The notes under the pieces are model-generated. The model saw only the letters and a program-made list of their open reading frames with translations, had not been told where the DNA came from and ran no database searches. Below, piece after piece: positions 23,077 through 32,122 of a stretch of 64,000 nucleotides of DNA. The first letter of the stretch is position 1. Every line of letters starts with the position of its first letter. A program made the translations under genes and the position numbers. Origin of the DNA: Pelomonas paludis (lineage in GTDB: Bacteria > Pseudomonadota > Gammaproteobacteria > Burkholderiales > Burkholderiaceae_C); the NCBI RefSeq assembly GCF_039872745.1, contig NZ_JBDPZD010000006.1, forward strand, positions 186,001-250,000. Reading direction: 5' to 3'.

Positions 23077-26067
23077 TCAGGCCTCGAAGGGCAGCTTCAC
23101 CTGGCTCAGGTCCTTGCGCGTCTCGACGAGGATCAGCGGGCCTTCGTCCAGCACCACCACGGGTGCCGGCTCGCGGCCCAGCGGTGCGGGGGCAGGCTCG
23201 GCCGCGATGGCGGCCTGGGCGGCGGCAATCTTGTCGGCATCCGAGTTGACCCACTGCAGACCGGCGCCTTCGGCGATGGCTTGCAGGTCACTCAGCGGCA
23301 ACACGAAGGGCTGTGCGGCCACAACCGGGCTCGGGCTCGGGGCCGGTGTGGGCGCCGGCGTCGGGGCGGCCACGCCGGAGTCATGGGCGCTCAGCGCTGC
23401 TTCGATCAGCGAGACCTGCTGGGGCACCACGACAGCGGCCGGGGCAAGTGTCTCGGCGCCTTCCGTGCTGGTCGCGTCAGCGGCTTGTGGCACGGCGTCG
23501 TCCTTGCGGCCATCGCGGTCGTCGCGATCGCGCCGGCCCCGGCGGTTGCGGCGGCGGCCACCCTCGCGGACAGCGCCTTCGTTGGCGTCGTCGCCGTCAT
23601 CGACAGGGCTGTCGGTGGCGGGGGCCGCGTCGGTGGCGGTGTCCACCGGCGCATCGGCAGCGGCTTCGGTGCCAACTTCAGGGGCGCCGTCGGCCCCACG
23701 GCCCTCACCGCGACCACGTCCACCACGGCGGCGGCGGCGGCCACGGCCTTCGCGTTCGTCGCCCGCGCCTTCGGCGGTGGGCTCGGTGGCTTCGGCCTGG
23801 GTATCGACAAAGGCGGGCGGTGTGTCATGCGCTGCGGCCAGTGCCGGGTCCAGCAGGGCGGTGGCGTTGTCGCTCACTTCGGCCGTGGGTGCGCGCTCCT
23901 GGCGGGGGCGGCGCTCGCCACGTTCACCGCGGTCGCCGCGCTCACCGCGCTCTGCCCGTTCGCCACGCGGCGGGCGTTGCTCGCTGCGCGCGGGCGTCTC
24001 GGCGCCTTCGGCTTCGGGGCGGGCATCCGGGCGCTCGGCGCGCTCGTTGCGTTCGTTGCGTTCGTTGCGTTCGTTGCGCTGGCCATTGCGGCCACCGCGT
24101 TCCTGGCGCTCACCACGGCCTTCGGTCGGCTTGTTGGCCTCGCGGCCCTCGGTGGGCTTGGCGCCGCCGCGACCACGGTCTCCGCCACGGTCGCGGCGGC
24201 GGCCATCGCGGCCTCCGTCACGTCCACCATCGCGGCCGCCATCACGGCCTTCACGCTTGGGCTTGTCGGTGCTGGCCGCTGCGGCCGGGGCCGGCTTGGC
24301 CTCGATGGCGGCGGGCTCGCTGCCGCCCGAGAGCCAGCCGATCAGGCGGCTGAACAGGCCCTTTGGCGCCGGTGCGGCGGCGGGTGCCTTGGCGGCTGGT
24401 GCGGGTGCGGCCACGGGCGCAGCCGCCACCGGGGCGGGTGCCGGGGCCGGCATCGGTGCGGGCAGCTCGGGCAGGATGCCCTTGATCACCGGCTCCTGCT
24501 TGTTCTTCTTCTCGATGTCACCGCGACGGGTGATGCCCACCTCGTCGGTCGGCTCCTCGATCATGGTGTAGCTGGCCTGCAGGTTTTCCAGGCGGGGGTC
24601 GTCGTGGCGCAGGCGCTCCAGCTTGTAGTTCGGCGTCTCGAGGTGCTTGTTGGGCACCAGCAGCACGGTGACACGCTGCTTGAGTTCGATCTTGGTGATC
24701 TCCTGGCGCTTCTCGTTGAGCAGGAAGGAGGTGACCTCCACCGGCACTTGCACGTGCACGGCGGCGGTGTTGTCCTTCATGGCCTCTTCCTGGACCATGC
24801 GCAGGATCTGCAGCGCGCTGCTTTCCGTGTCGCGGATGTGGCCGGTGCCGTTGCAACGCGGGCAAGTGATGTGGTTGCCTTCACTCAGCGCCGGGCGCAG
24901 GCGCTGGCGGCTCATCTCCAGCAGGCCGAACTTGCTGATGGAAGCGAACTGCACGCGGGCGCGGTCGTTGCGCAGCGCGTCACGCAGACGCTGCTCGACC
25001 TCGCGGCGGTTCTTGGATTCCTCCATGTCGATGAAGTCCACGACGATCAGGCCGCCCAGGTCGCGCAGGCGCATCTGGCGGGCGATTTCGTCGGCCGCTT
25101 CAAGGTTGGTGCGGGTGGCGGTTTCCTCGATGTCACCGCCGCGCGTGGCGCGTGCCGAGTTGACGTCCACCGAGACCAGGGCCTCGGTGTGGTCGATCAC
25201 GATGGCGCCGCCCGAAGGCAGGTTCACCGTGCGGCTGTGGGCCGTTTCGATCTGGTGCTCGATCTGGAAGCGGCTGAACAGCGGCGCGTCGTCGCGGTAG
25301 CGCTTCACGCGGTGCCCCTGGTCGGGCATCACGTGGTTCATGAACTGGTGGGCCTGGTCGAACAGATCGTCCGTGTCGATCAGGATCTCGCCGATGTCGG
25401 ACGTGAAGTAGTCGCGGATCGCGCGGATCACCAGCGACGACTCCTGGTAGATCAGGAAGGCGCCCTTGCCCGCCTTGGAAGCGCCGTCGATGGCCTCCCA
25501 GAGCTTGAGCATGTAGTTCAGGTCCCATTGCAGCTCGGCAGCCGAGCGGCCGATGCCGGCGGTGCGGGCGATCAGGCTCATGCCCTTGGGGTATTCGAGC
25601 TGGTCGAGGGCCTCCTTCAGCTCCTCGCGCTCTTCGCCCTCGATGCGGCGGCTCACGCCACCGCCGCGCGGGTTGTTGGGCATCAGCACCAAGTACCGGC
25701 CGGCAAGGCTGACGAAGGTGGTCAGTGCCGCGCCCTTGTTGCCGCGCTCTTCTTTCTCGACCTGGACCAGCAGCTCCTGGCCTTCCTTGATCGCGTCCTT
25801 GATGGTCGCGTTCTTGACGTCGGTGCCGTCGCGGAAGTACTGGCGCGAGATTTCCTTGAAGGGCAGGAAACCGTGGCGGTCTTCGCCATAGTCCACAAAG
25901 CAGGCTTCGAGCGACGGCTCGACGCGCGTCACCACTGCCTTGTAGATATTGCCTTTGCGTTGTTCGCGGCCTTCGATTTCGGTCTCGAAGTCCAGCAGCT
26001 TCTGGCCATCAACGATGGCCAGGCGACGCTCTTCCTGCTGCGTCGCATTGATCAGCATGCGTTTCAT
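23077..26067 (-). CDS. rne: Ribonuclease E
   Basis: A 996-residue endoribonuclease, the core of the RNA degradosome and rRNA/tRNA maturation. The start MKRMLINATQQEERR, S1 domain (GNIYKAVVTRVEPSLEACFV), DNase-like catalytic domain (RDLGGLIVVDFIDM) and zinc-link CPRCNGTGHIRD near residue 400 are all canonical. From about residue 530 the protein becomes a Pro/Ala-rich then Arg/Glu/Gly-rich disordered scaffold with repeats such as RDGGRDGGRDGGR and RNERNERNERNER. A short hydrophobic patch (LFSRLIGWLSG) could be the membrane-targeting helix. A long antisense open frame here is a codon-bias shadow. Confidence 0.97.
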   Translation of the reverse strand: MKRMLINATQQEERRLAIVDGQKLLDFETEIEGREQRKGNIYKAVVTRVEPSLEACFVDYGEDRHGFLPFKEISRQYFRDGTDVKNATIKDAIKEGQELLVQVEKEERGNKGAALTTFVSLAGRYLVLMPNNPRGGGVSRRIEGEEREELKEALDQLEYPKGMSLIARTAGIGRSAAELQWDLNYMLKLWEAIDGASKAGKGAFLIYQESSLVIRAIRDYFTSDIGEILIDTDDLFDQAHQFMNHVMPDQGHRVKRYRDDAPLFSRFQIEHQIETAHSRTVNLPSGGAIVIDHTEALVSVDVNSARATRGGDIEETATRTNLEAADEIARQMRLRDLGGLIVVDFIDMEESKNRREVEQRLRDALRNDRARVQFASISKFGLLEMSRQRLRPALSEGNHITCPRCNGTGHIRDTESSALQILRMVQEEAMKDNTAAVHVQVPVEVTSFLLNEKRQEITKIELKQRVTVLLVPNKHLETPNYKLERLRHDDPRLENLQASYTMIEEPTDEVGITRRGDIEKKNKQEPVIKGILPELPAPMPAPAPAPVAAAPVAAPAPAAKAPAAAPAPKGLFSRLIGWLSGGSEPAAIEAKPAPAAAASTDKPKREGRDGGRDGGRDGGRDGRRRDRGGDRGRGGAKPTEGREANKPTEGRGERQERGGRNGQRNERNERNERNERAERPDARPEAEGAETPARSEQRPPRGERAERGERGDRGERGERRPRQERAPTAEVSDNATALLDPALAAAHDTPPAFVDTQAEATEPTAEGAGDEREGRGRRRRRGGRGRGEGRGADGAPEVGTEAAADAPVDTATDAAPATDSPVDDGDDANEGAVREGGRRRNRRGRRDRDDRDGRKDDAVPQAADATSTEGAETLAPAAVVVPQQVSLIEAALSAHDSGVAAPTPAPTPAPSPSPVVAAQPFVLPLSDLQAIAEGAGLQWVNSDADKIAAAQAAIAAEPAPAPLGREPAPVVVLDEGPLILVETRKDLSQVKLPFEA

Positions 26068-26665
26068 GTCGTCATCACTCCTCGCGCGCTGGATTTGGAA
26101 TCCAGGCGCATCACCTCACACGCCGCTCGAAGGCGGCATCAAGATGCACGGGCGATGACGCTGAACCGTGGAAGGAATCGCCCTGGACCGTCTGGCAGCC
26201 GATCAGAAGATCGGCGCTCGGACGGCGTTGGCGCGTGCGGCCAGGCGGTCGGCAACGGTTGGCGCTCGCCCGACCCCGCGCGTCGCGGCGGTGCGCCGCG
26301 CTCTCGCGCCGGCACGGGGCCGGGGCGGCGCATGAAGGGGGAGGGGAGTGCTCATCCGCTGAAGACTGCTGGACGCGGGCCAGAGACCGGATACGACGGC
26401 GGGCCGGTGGGCCCAGGCGGCGTCGATCTCTCGCCTTGAAACCTTGTTCTTGCTCGCAGTGCCGATTCAGAGAACGGGGGCTGCTCGCGGGGTTCGTGTC
26501 ATCGCTCTGCCACACCAGGCAATGGGCCGCAGGCTCACTTGGGGAGACCGCCTGTCCACCGATCTGGCGCGTTGCATCGCCACTGGCAACTCGGGCCTAG
26601 CCCGGAGCTGCGCCGCGTTGCCACCGCTAAAATCAAAAGAATCAAACACTTACGGCGACAACGTG
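26068..26665. other. Long divergent spacer; rne 5' leader
   Basis: Nearly 600 bp lie between rne and rluC. On the minus strand a consensus TATAAT (26680-26675) would give rne a leader of about 600 nt, matching the long autoregulatory rne leaders known in enterobacteria. A perfect stem CTGGATT-TGG-AATCCAG (26089-26105) lies shortly before the rne start, and AGGAG precedes its ATG. TAAAAT near 26627 on the plus strand may belong to a promoter for rluC. I see no gene here. Confidence 0.55.
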
Positions 26666-27703
26666 GTGAAAAGGATTATAGAGGCAGGCCGGCGGCAGCC
26701 AGCCCGGCCAGCCGCCACGCGCAAAGCCGTGCTTTCCCCAGGGCCGGCGCCCGAAACCCGGCCAAGTGTGAAATTTGTCCAGGTCGATGAAGGTTCGGCC
26801 GGCCAGCGGCTCGACAACTTCCTGCTGCGCGAGCTCAAAGGGGTCCCCAAGACCCACGTCTACCGGGTCATCCGGGCCGGCGAGGTGCGCGTCAACAAGG
26901 GCCGTGCCCAGGCCGACACTCGCCTGGCCCTGGGCGACGAAGTGCGCATCCCGCCGGTGCGCGTGGCCACCAAGCCCGATGACGCCCCGGCCGCCCCGCC
27001 GCGCGAGTTCCCCATCGTGTTCGAGGACGAGCACCTGCTGGTCATCGACAAGCCAGCCGGCGTGGCCGTGCACGGCGGCTCGGGCGTCAGCTTCGGTGTC
27101 ATCGAACAACTGCGCCGCGCCCGGCCCACAGCCAAGTTCCTGGAGCTGGTCCACCGGCTGGACAAGGAGACCTCGGGTCTCTTGATGATCGCCAAGAAGC
27201 GCAGTGCGCTGACCCACCTGCAAGACCAACTGCGCGACCGCGAGACCGGCAAGACCTATGCCGCTCTCGTCTGGGGCGACTGGCCCGAGAAGCTCAAGGT
27301 CATCGACGTGCCCTTGGTCAAGTTCGTCGGCAGCGACGGCGAACGCTGGGTGCGTGCCGGCACCGCCGACGAGCCCGACGCCAAGCGCTCCATCAGTCTG
27401 GTCAAGGTGACACAGCGCCTGGGCTGGGCCACCTTGCTCGACGTCACCATCAAGACCGGCCGCACCCACCAGATCCGCGTCCACCTGCAGCAGGCCGGCC
27501 ACCCCATCGTCGGGGACCCCAAGTACGGCGACTTCGAGCGCAACCGCGAATTGGCCCGGGGCCCGCAGCGCTTTGACCGGATGTTCCTGCACGCCCGGCA
27601 GTTGCGCGTCAGCCACCCGGCTACTGGGGCTGAGCTGCTGCTCACTGTGCCCCTGCCGGCTGAATGTGAGAAGCTGCGCGCCCACTCCACACCCCTTGCA
27701 TGA
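26666..27703 (+). CDS. rluC: 23S rRNA pseudouridine synthase RluC
   Basis: About 345 residues. RluC converts U955, U2504 and U2580 of 23S rRNA to pseudouridine in E. coli. The S4 domain (AGQRLDNFLLRELKGVPKTHVYRVIRAGEVRVN) and the catalytic motif HRLDKETSGLLMIAKK are present, with KTGRTHQIRVHLQQAGHPIVGD later. The N-terminus is uncertain: GTGs at 26663, 26666, 26729 and 26768 are all in frame without good ribosome sites. The conserved part begins at about 26768. It is divergent from rne, as in many gammaproteobacteria and betaproteobacteria. Confidence 0.92.
   Translation: MKRIIEAGRRQPARPAATRKAVLSPGPAPETRPSVKFVQVDEGSAGQRLDNFLLRELKGVPKTHVYRVIRAGEVRVNKGRAQADTRLALGDEVRIPPVRVATKPDDAPAAPPREFPIVFEDEHLLVIDKPAGVAVHGGSGVSFGVIEQLRRARPTAKFLELVHRLDKETSGLLMIAKKRSALTHLQDQLRDRETGKTYAALVWGDWPEKLKVIDVPLVKFVGSDGERWVRAGTADEPDAKRSISLVKVTQRLGWATLLDVTIKTGRTHQIRVHLQQAGHPIVGDPKYGDFERNRELARGPQRFDRMFLHARQLRVSHPATGAELLLTVPLPAECEKLRAHSTPLA
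26675..26680 (-). promoter_or_regulatory. Consensus -10 for rne
   Basis: TATAAT is a perfect -10 hexamer on the minus strand. The region 17-18 bp upstream (GCTGGC/GGCTGG) is not a recognisable -35. It overlaps the N-terminal codons of rluC if rluC begins at 26666, one reason to suspect a later rluC start. Confidence 0.45.
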
Positions 27704-28359
27704 GACCCCAACGCTTCGACCTCCTCGCCTTCGACTGGGACGGCACCCTGTTTGATTCCACGGCCCTGATCGCTCGCAGCATCCAGCGCGCGGCGGTGGA
27801 CCTGGGGCTGGAGGAGCCGGACTACGACGAGGCCAAGTACGTGATCGGGCTGGGCTTGCGCGATGCGCTGGAGCGCGTGGTGCCGGGCCTGTCGCCTGAC
27901 CGCTATGGCGACCTGGGCCTGCGCTACCGCCACCACTACCTGGGTTCAGAGCACGAAGTGGCCCTGTTCGACGGCAGCGTTGAGATGCTGCAGGCCCTCA
28001 AGGCGCGGCACCACTGGCTGGCCGTGGCAACAGGCAAGAACCGCGTGGGCCTGGACCGGGCCTTGGTGACGGCCGACCTGACCAAGATGTTTGATGCCAC
28101 CCGCACGGCCGACGAGACGCGCTCCAAGCCTCACCCGCAGATGCTGCACGAGCTGATGCGCGAGTTCGGCGTCGAGCCCGAGCGCTGCCTGATGATTGGC
28201 GACACCACGCACGACCTGCAGCTGGCGGCCAATGCGGGTGCGCCTTGCGTGGCCGTCAGCTTTGGCGCGCATGACCACGAGACCTTCGGTGAGTTCAACC
28301 CGCTGTTCATCGCGCACTCGACGCGAGAGCTGCACGACTGGCTGATTCAGCATGCCTGA
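27700..28359 (+). CDS. HAD-family hydrolase, phosphoglycolate phosphatase-like
   Basis: A 219-residue HAD superfamily IA phosphatase. Motif I is FDWDGTLFDST, motif II lies in VATGKNRVGLD, and the motif III/IV region shows SKPHPQMLHELM and MIGDTTHDLQLAANAG. A helical cap fits phosphoglycolate phosphatase-like enzymes, but the true substrate is unknown. It overlaps rluC by 4 bp and the Rieske gene by 8 bp, forming a tight rluC-HAD-Rieske-sppA set. Similar HAD genes follow rluC in other proteobacteria. Confidence 0.87.
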   Translation: MRPQRFDLLAFDWDGTLFDSTALIARSIQRAAVDLGLEEPDYDEAKYVIGLGLRDALERVVPGLSPDRYGDLGLRYRHHYLGSEHEVALFDGSVEMLQALKARHHWLAVATGKNRVGLDRALVTADLTKMFDATRTADETRSKPHPQMLHELMREFGVEPERCLMIGDTTHDLQLAANAGAPCVAVSFGAHDHETFGEFNPLFIAHSTRELHDWLIQHA

Positions 28360-28729
28360 TACCGCCGGACTGCCACTCTGCGCATCGACCGAGCTCGAAG
28401 AGCGCGGCCGGGCGCACACCTTCGAGGTGCTGCAGTGGCGCGAGCCGGTCACGGCCTTTGCGATGCGCTTTGAAGGCCAGGTGGTGGCCTACCTGAACCG
28501 CTGCGCGCACGTGCCCACCGAGATGGACTGGCAGGAAGGCCAGTTCCTTGATGGCGACAAGGAATTCATCATCTGCAGCATCCATGGCGCCATGTACGAC
28601 CCGCGCTCTGGCCGCTGCATCTCGGGCCAATGCGGACGCATGGGCCTGACGCCTGTCACTGTCAGCGAGCGCGAAGGCCAGGTCTACTGGCACCCCAGCG
28701 CTGACACCAAACCCGCCTTTGAAGACTGA
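28352..28729 (+). CDS. Rieske [2Fe-2S] domain protein
   Basis: A 125-residue single-domain Rieske protein. The cluster ligands appear as CAHVPTEMDW and, after a short spacer, CSIHGAMYDPRSGRCISG, the C-x-H ... C-x-x-H pattern of soluble Rieske ferredoxins. It could pass electrons to an oxygenase or serve a redox-sensing role. No oxygenase gene is adjacent, so the partner is unknown. It overlaps the HAD gene by 8 bp and is followed by sppA after 2 bp. Confidence 0.88.
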   Translation: MPDTAGLPLCASTELEERGRAHTFEVLQWREPVTAFAMRFEGQVVAYLNRCAHVPTEMDWQEGQFLDGDKEFIICSIHGAMYDPRSGRCISGQCGRMGLTPVTVSEREGQVYWHPSADTKPAFED

Positions 28730-28731
28730 CC

Positions 28732-29727
28732 ATGGACGACCAACTCCCACCCCCCATGCCCGACCCCGTGGACGTGCCGGCCAAGCCCGCGCCGTCGGCT
28801 ACCCCAGCGGCCGTGGACCCCGCCCTGGCCCTGCTGGCCCAGGAGTTTTTGCGTGACCGGCGGGCCGAGCGCCGCTGGCGGGTGTTCTTCCGGCTGATGT
28901 GGCTGGGCGTTGCCGTCTTCCTGGTCTATGGCATCTGGGCCCAAGGCAAGCACGTGGCCACCACGGCCGCGCCGCACACGGCACTCGTCGAGGTGCGCGG
29001 CGAGATCGCGTCTGACACCGAGGCCAGCGCCGAGCTGCTGCTCTCCGCCCTGCGCGATGCCTTCAAGGACGAGCATGCCGAGGCCGTGGTGCTGCGCATC
29101 AACTCGCCCGGCGGCAGCCCGGTGCAGGCCGGCATCCTCTATGACGAGATCACCCGGCTCAAGAAGCTGCATGGCAAGAAGGTCTACGCGGTGGTCGAGG
29201 AGATCTGCGCCTCGGGGGCCTACTACATCGCCGCGTCGGCTGATGAGATCTACGTCGACAAGGCCTCGCTCGTCGGCAGCATCGGCGTGCTGATGGACGG
29301 CTTTGGTTTCACCGGCGTGATGGAGAAGCTGGGCGTCGAGCGCCGCCTGCTCACCGCTGGTGAGAACAAGGGCATGCTCGACCCCTTCAGCCCCTTGCCG
29401 GCCAAGCAGCGTGCCTTTGCGCAAAGCATGCTGGACCAGATCCACCAGCAGTTCATCGCTGTGGTGCGTGAGGGCCGGGGCAAGCGCTTGAAGGAAACGC
29501 CCGAGATGTTCTCGGGCCTCTTTTGGAACGGCGAAGAGGCCGTCAAGATGGGCCTGGCCGACGACTTCGGCAACCTCGACTATGTGGCGCGCGAGATCGT
29601 CAAGGCTGAAGAGGTGCTCGACTACACGCCGCGCGACAACGTGGCTGAGCGACTGGCCAAGCGCTTTGGCGCGGCCATCGGCTCGGGCGCCGTGAAGGCG
29701 CTGCGCGAGATGTCGCCGATCCGCTGA
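28732..29727 (+). CDS. sppA: Signal peptide peptidase, S49 family
   Basis: A 331-residue S49 serine protease that degrades cleaved signal peptides in the inner membrane. After a Pro-rich cytoplasmic start, one transmembrane helix (about 52-67, FRLMWLGVAVFLVYGIWA) anchors it. The nucleophile Ser lies in EEICASGAYYIAASADEIY, and a Lys-containing DKASLVGSIGVLMDGFG follows. The length matches the short form of SppA with one catalytic domain. The gene ends near a GC hairpin and a large palindromic element. Confidence 0.93.
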   Translation: MDDQLPPPMPDPVDVPAKPAPSATPAAVDPALALLAQEFLRDRRAERRWRVFFRLMWLGVAVFLVYGIWAQGKHVATTAAPHTALVEVRGEIASDTEASAELLLSALRDAFKDEHAEAVVLRINSPGGSPVQAGILYDEITRLKKLHGKKVYAVVEEICASGAYYIAASADEIYVDKASLVGSIGVLMDGFGFTGVMEKLGVERRLLTAGENKGMLDPFSPLPAKQRAFAQSMLDQIHQQFIAVVREGRGKRLKETPEMFSGLFWNGEEAVKMGLADDFGNLDYVAREIVKAEEVLDYTPRDNVAERLAKRFGAAIGSGAVKALREMSPIR

Positions 29728-29776
29728 CCTGCCCAGATGAACCAAGGGCCGCCGCCCCGGCTGGGGTGGCGGCACG

Positions 29777-29939
29777 AGGAGGCTGTCGGACTTGGAGCGT
29801 CGGCTGCAATTTGGCCTCAGCGGTCCATTTTTCGCGGACTTCTTGACCCATAGCTTCGGCTATGGGCCTGCGAACTCCACAAAAACTGTCCTCGCTGGGG
29901 CCCAATTTCGCTTCGACGCCCCAAGCCCGACAGCCTCCT
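29777..29939. repeat. 163-bp imperfect palindrome, MITE-like element A
   Basis: The outer arms AGGAGGCTGTCGG (29777-29789) and CCGACAGCCTCCT (29927-29939) are perfect inverted repeats. Complementarity continues with scattered mismatches through both arms to a perfect centre CCCATAGC-TTCG-GCTATGGG (29847-29866). The whole 163 bp can fold as one long hairpin. It lies between the convergent ends of sppA and the Ala/Lys-rich gene, so it may also end both transcripts. I see no transposase gene. The size and symmetry suggest a miniature inverted-repeat transposable element. Confidence 0.7.
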
Positions 29940-29960
29940 TGTCACGTCAGGCGCCGCGTT

Positions 29961-30371
29961 TTACTTGGCGGCAGCCGGTGCTTGCGTGGCGGCCTGGGCC
30001 ACCGGGGCCGGCGCCGCGCTGGCAGTGGGCTTGGCCTCGACCTTGGGCTCAGCCTTGTGAGCCGCCTTGGCCACATGCTTGGCGTGGGGCTTTGCTTCAG
30101 CCTTTGCTTCGGCCTTCACCTCAGCTTTCACCTCAGCTTTGGGCGCTGCCGCCACCATGGGCTTGGCTTCGGCCTTGACGGCGGCTTGCGGCGCGACAGC
30201 GGGGGCCGCAGGCTTGGCGGCTTCCGTGACTGCCGGGGCCGGCGTCGCTGCGGTTGTGGCAGCGGCTGTCGGCGTGGCGGTGGGGGCAGCGGGCGCTGCA
30301 GATTGGGCCAGAACCACGCCGGTGCTGAGGGCAAAGACGGCAGTGGCGATCACGGTCTTGAACGAGTTCAT
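29961..30371 (-). CDS. Secreted Ala/Lys/Pro-rich low-complexity protein
   Basis: A 136-residue protein with a clear signal peptide (SFKTVIATAVFALSTGVVLAQS, cleavage after LAQ). The mature part is almost only Ala, Pro, Thr, Val, Lys and Glu, with repeats of the type KAEVKAEVKAEAKAEAK and HAKHVAKAAHKAEPK. It is basic and probably unstructured, reminiscent of histone H1-like tails but exported. I selected ATG 30371 because GGAG lies 8 nt upstream, whereas ATG 30377 would be too close. No family is recognised. It might bind acidic polysaccharide, DNA or the cell wall; this is a guess. Confidence 0.72.
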   Translation of the reverse strand: MNSFKTVIATAVFALSTGVVLAQSAAPAAPTATPTAAATTAATPAPAVTEAAKPAAPAVAPQAAVKAEAKPMVAAAPKAEVKAEVKAEAKAEAKPHAKHVAKAAHKAEPKVEAKPTASAAPAPVAQAATQAPAAAK

Positions 30372-30506
30372 GTGCATAGCTCCAGGTGGATGCAAGGTGG
30401 GTTTTGACTTGGGTTCAGCAATCGCGATGCTTGCGGCTTTCAACGACGCCTGGGTGTCGCTCGTTGACCCTCGCCAAACCCGTTTCAAAGCCTTACAAAG
30501 CGAGTC

Positions 30507-32117
30507 ATGACCTCCCGCTTCACTTGGCACAACGCCTACCCCAGCCAGCGCAGCCCGCTGTTCGCGCGCAACGTCGTCGCCACCTCGCACCCACTGGCCG
30601 CACAAGCCGGGCTGCAGATGCTGCGGCAGGGTGGCAACGCGGTGGATGCCGCCGTGGCTACGGCCGCGTGCATGACCATCGTCGAGCCCTGCAGCAATGG
30701 CCTGGGGTCAGACGCCTTCTGCATCCTCTGGGATGGGCAGCAGTTGCATGGCCTCAACGCCTCAGGGCGCGCGCCCGCAGCCTGGACGCCTGAGTACTTC
30801 AAAGGCGCCAGCGCTCTGCCGGTGCGTGGCTGGGGCGCCGTCACGGTGCCCGGTGCCGTCAGTGCCTGGGCGGCATTGAGCGAGCGCTTTGGCAAGCTGC
30901 CCTTTGCTGACCTGATGCAGCCCGCCATCGAGGCCGCCGAGCGTGGCTACGCGGTGCCGCCCGTGGTGCAGAGCAAATGGGCCCAGGCTGCGCAGGTGAC
31001 CGAGCTGGTGCGCCAGCCGGGCTTTGCGCAGGCCTTTCTGCCCAAGGGCCGCGCGCCGATGGTGGGCGAGCGCTTTGCCTTCCCGGCGGCCGCACGCGGC
31101 CTGCGTGCCATTGCCGCCACGCGGGGCGAGGCCTTCTACCGGGGCGAGATCGCTGCGGCGCTGGCCGCTGCCGCGCACGAGGACGGTGGCGCCATGACCG
31201 AGGCTGACCTGGCCGCCTACCAGCCCGAGTGGGTCACGCCGCTGGCCCAGGATGTGTTCGGCCACACGCTGCACGAGATCCCGCCCAACGGGCAGGGCAT
31301 GGCGGCGCAGATGGCGCTGGGCATCCTGCAAGCGCATGGCTTGCCCGATGTTGGCCCCGACAGCCCCGAGGCCCTGCACGCGCAGATCGAGGCGATGAAG
31401 CTCGCCTTTGCCGACATCTACCGCTACGTGGCCGAGCCGGGCAGCATGCCGCTCAGCGCCGCCGACCTGCTCGACCCGGCCTACCTGGCTGAGCGTGCGC
31501 GCTTGATCGACCCCGGCAAGGCCCAGGTTTTCGGGCCTGGCAACCCGATGAAGGGCGGCACCATCTACCTGACCGCTGCCGACGAGGCCGGGATGATGGT
31601 CAGCTTCATCCAGAGCAACTACATGGGCTTTGGCTCGGGCGTGGTGGAGCCCAGCTACGGCGTGTCGCTGCAGAACCGCGGCCACGGCTTCTCGCTCGAC
31701 CCCCGCCACCCCAACATCGTGGCGCCGCGCAAGCGGCCTTTCCACACCATCATCCCCGCCTTCCTGACCAAGGACGGCGCGCCGGTGATGAGCTTTGGTG
31801 TGATGGGCGCCAACATGCAGCCGCAAGGCCATATGCAGATGCTGGTGCGCATGCTGCACTACGGCCAGCAGCCCCAGGCGGCCAGCGATGCGCCGCGCTG
31901 GCGCTACAGCGAGGGGCTGAACATCAATGTCGAGCCCCATATGCCGGCCGCCACCATTGCAGGCCTGCGTGCCCGTGGCCACCAGGTGGGCGACATCCAC
32001 GACAGCTACCAGGACTTCGGCGCCGGCCAGTTCATCTGGCGGCTGGGCGACCCGGCGGTGGAGGGCTACGTGGCTGCCAGCGACTCGCGGCGCGACGGCG
32101 CGGCCGTTGGGTTTTGA
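30507..32117 (+). CDS. Gamma-glutamyltransferase family protein, no signal peptide
   Basis: A 536-residue N-terminal-nucleophile hydrolase of the GGT/cephalosporin-acylase family. GLQMLRQGGNAVDAAVATA and GLNASGRAPAA are the large-subunit landmarks. The expected autocleavage site gives Thr352 as the nucleophile in MKGGTIYLTAADEAGMMVS. The downstream VVAPRKRPFHTIIPA region (here NIVAPRKRPFHT) and MSFGVMGANMQPQGH are also typical. Classical GGTs are periplasmic, but no signal peptide is present, so this form probably acts in the cytoplasm. Glutathione or gamma-glutamyl substrates are likely but not certain. Confidence 0.85.
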   Translation: MTSRFTWHNAYPSQRSPLFARNVVATSHPLAAQAGLQMLRQGGNAVDAAVATAACMTIVEPCSNGLGSDAFCILWDGQQLHGLNASGRAPAAWTPEYFKGASALPVRGWGAVTVPGAVSAWAALSERFGKLPFADLMQPAIEAAERGYAVPPVVQSKWAQAAQVTELVRQPGFAQAFLPKGRAPMVGERFAFPAAARGLRAIAATRGEAFYRGEIAAALAAAAHEDGGAMTEADLAAYQPEWVTPLAQDVFGHTLHEIPPNGQGMAAQMALGILQAHGLPDVGPDSPEALHAQIEAMKLAFADIYRYVAEPGSMPLSAADLLDPAYLAERARLIDPGKAQVFGPGNPMKGGTIYLTAADEAGMMVSFIQSNYMGFGSGVVEPSYGVSLQNRGHGFSLDPRHPNIVAPRKRPFHTIIPAFLTKDGAPVMSFGVMGANMQPQGHMQMLVRMLHYGQQPQAASDAPRWRYSEGLNINVEPHMPAATIAGLRARGHQVGDIHDSYQDFGAGQFIWRLGDPAVEGYVAASDSRRDGAAVGF

Positions 32118-32122
32118 CTTGT

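Noticed and set aside
24020..24260. CRISPR-like short repeats
   Set aside because: The repeats encode the RNERNER and RDGGRDGG stretches of the RNase E scaffold and have no spacers.
23035..26439. Very long open frame (over 1100 codons) antisense to rne
   Set aside because: It is rich in Gly/Arg/Val/Ala/Leu with no domain pattern and mirrors the strongly conserved RNase E frame; GC-rich third positions keep it open.
30090..30180. Tandem DNA repeats as an independent element
   Set aside because: They are in frame with the AEVK/AEAK repeats of the secreted low-complexity protein.
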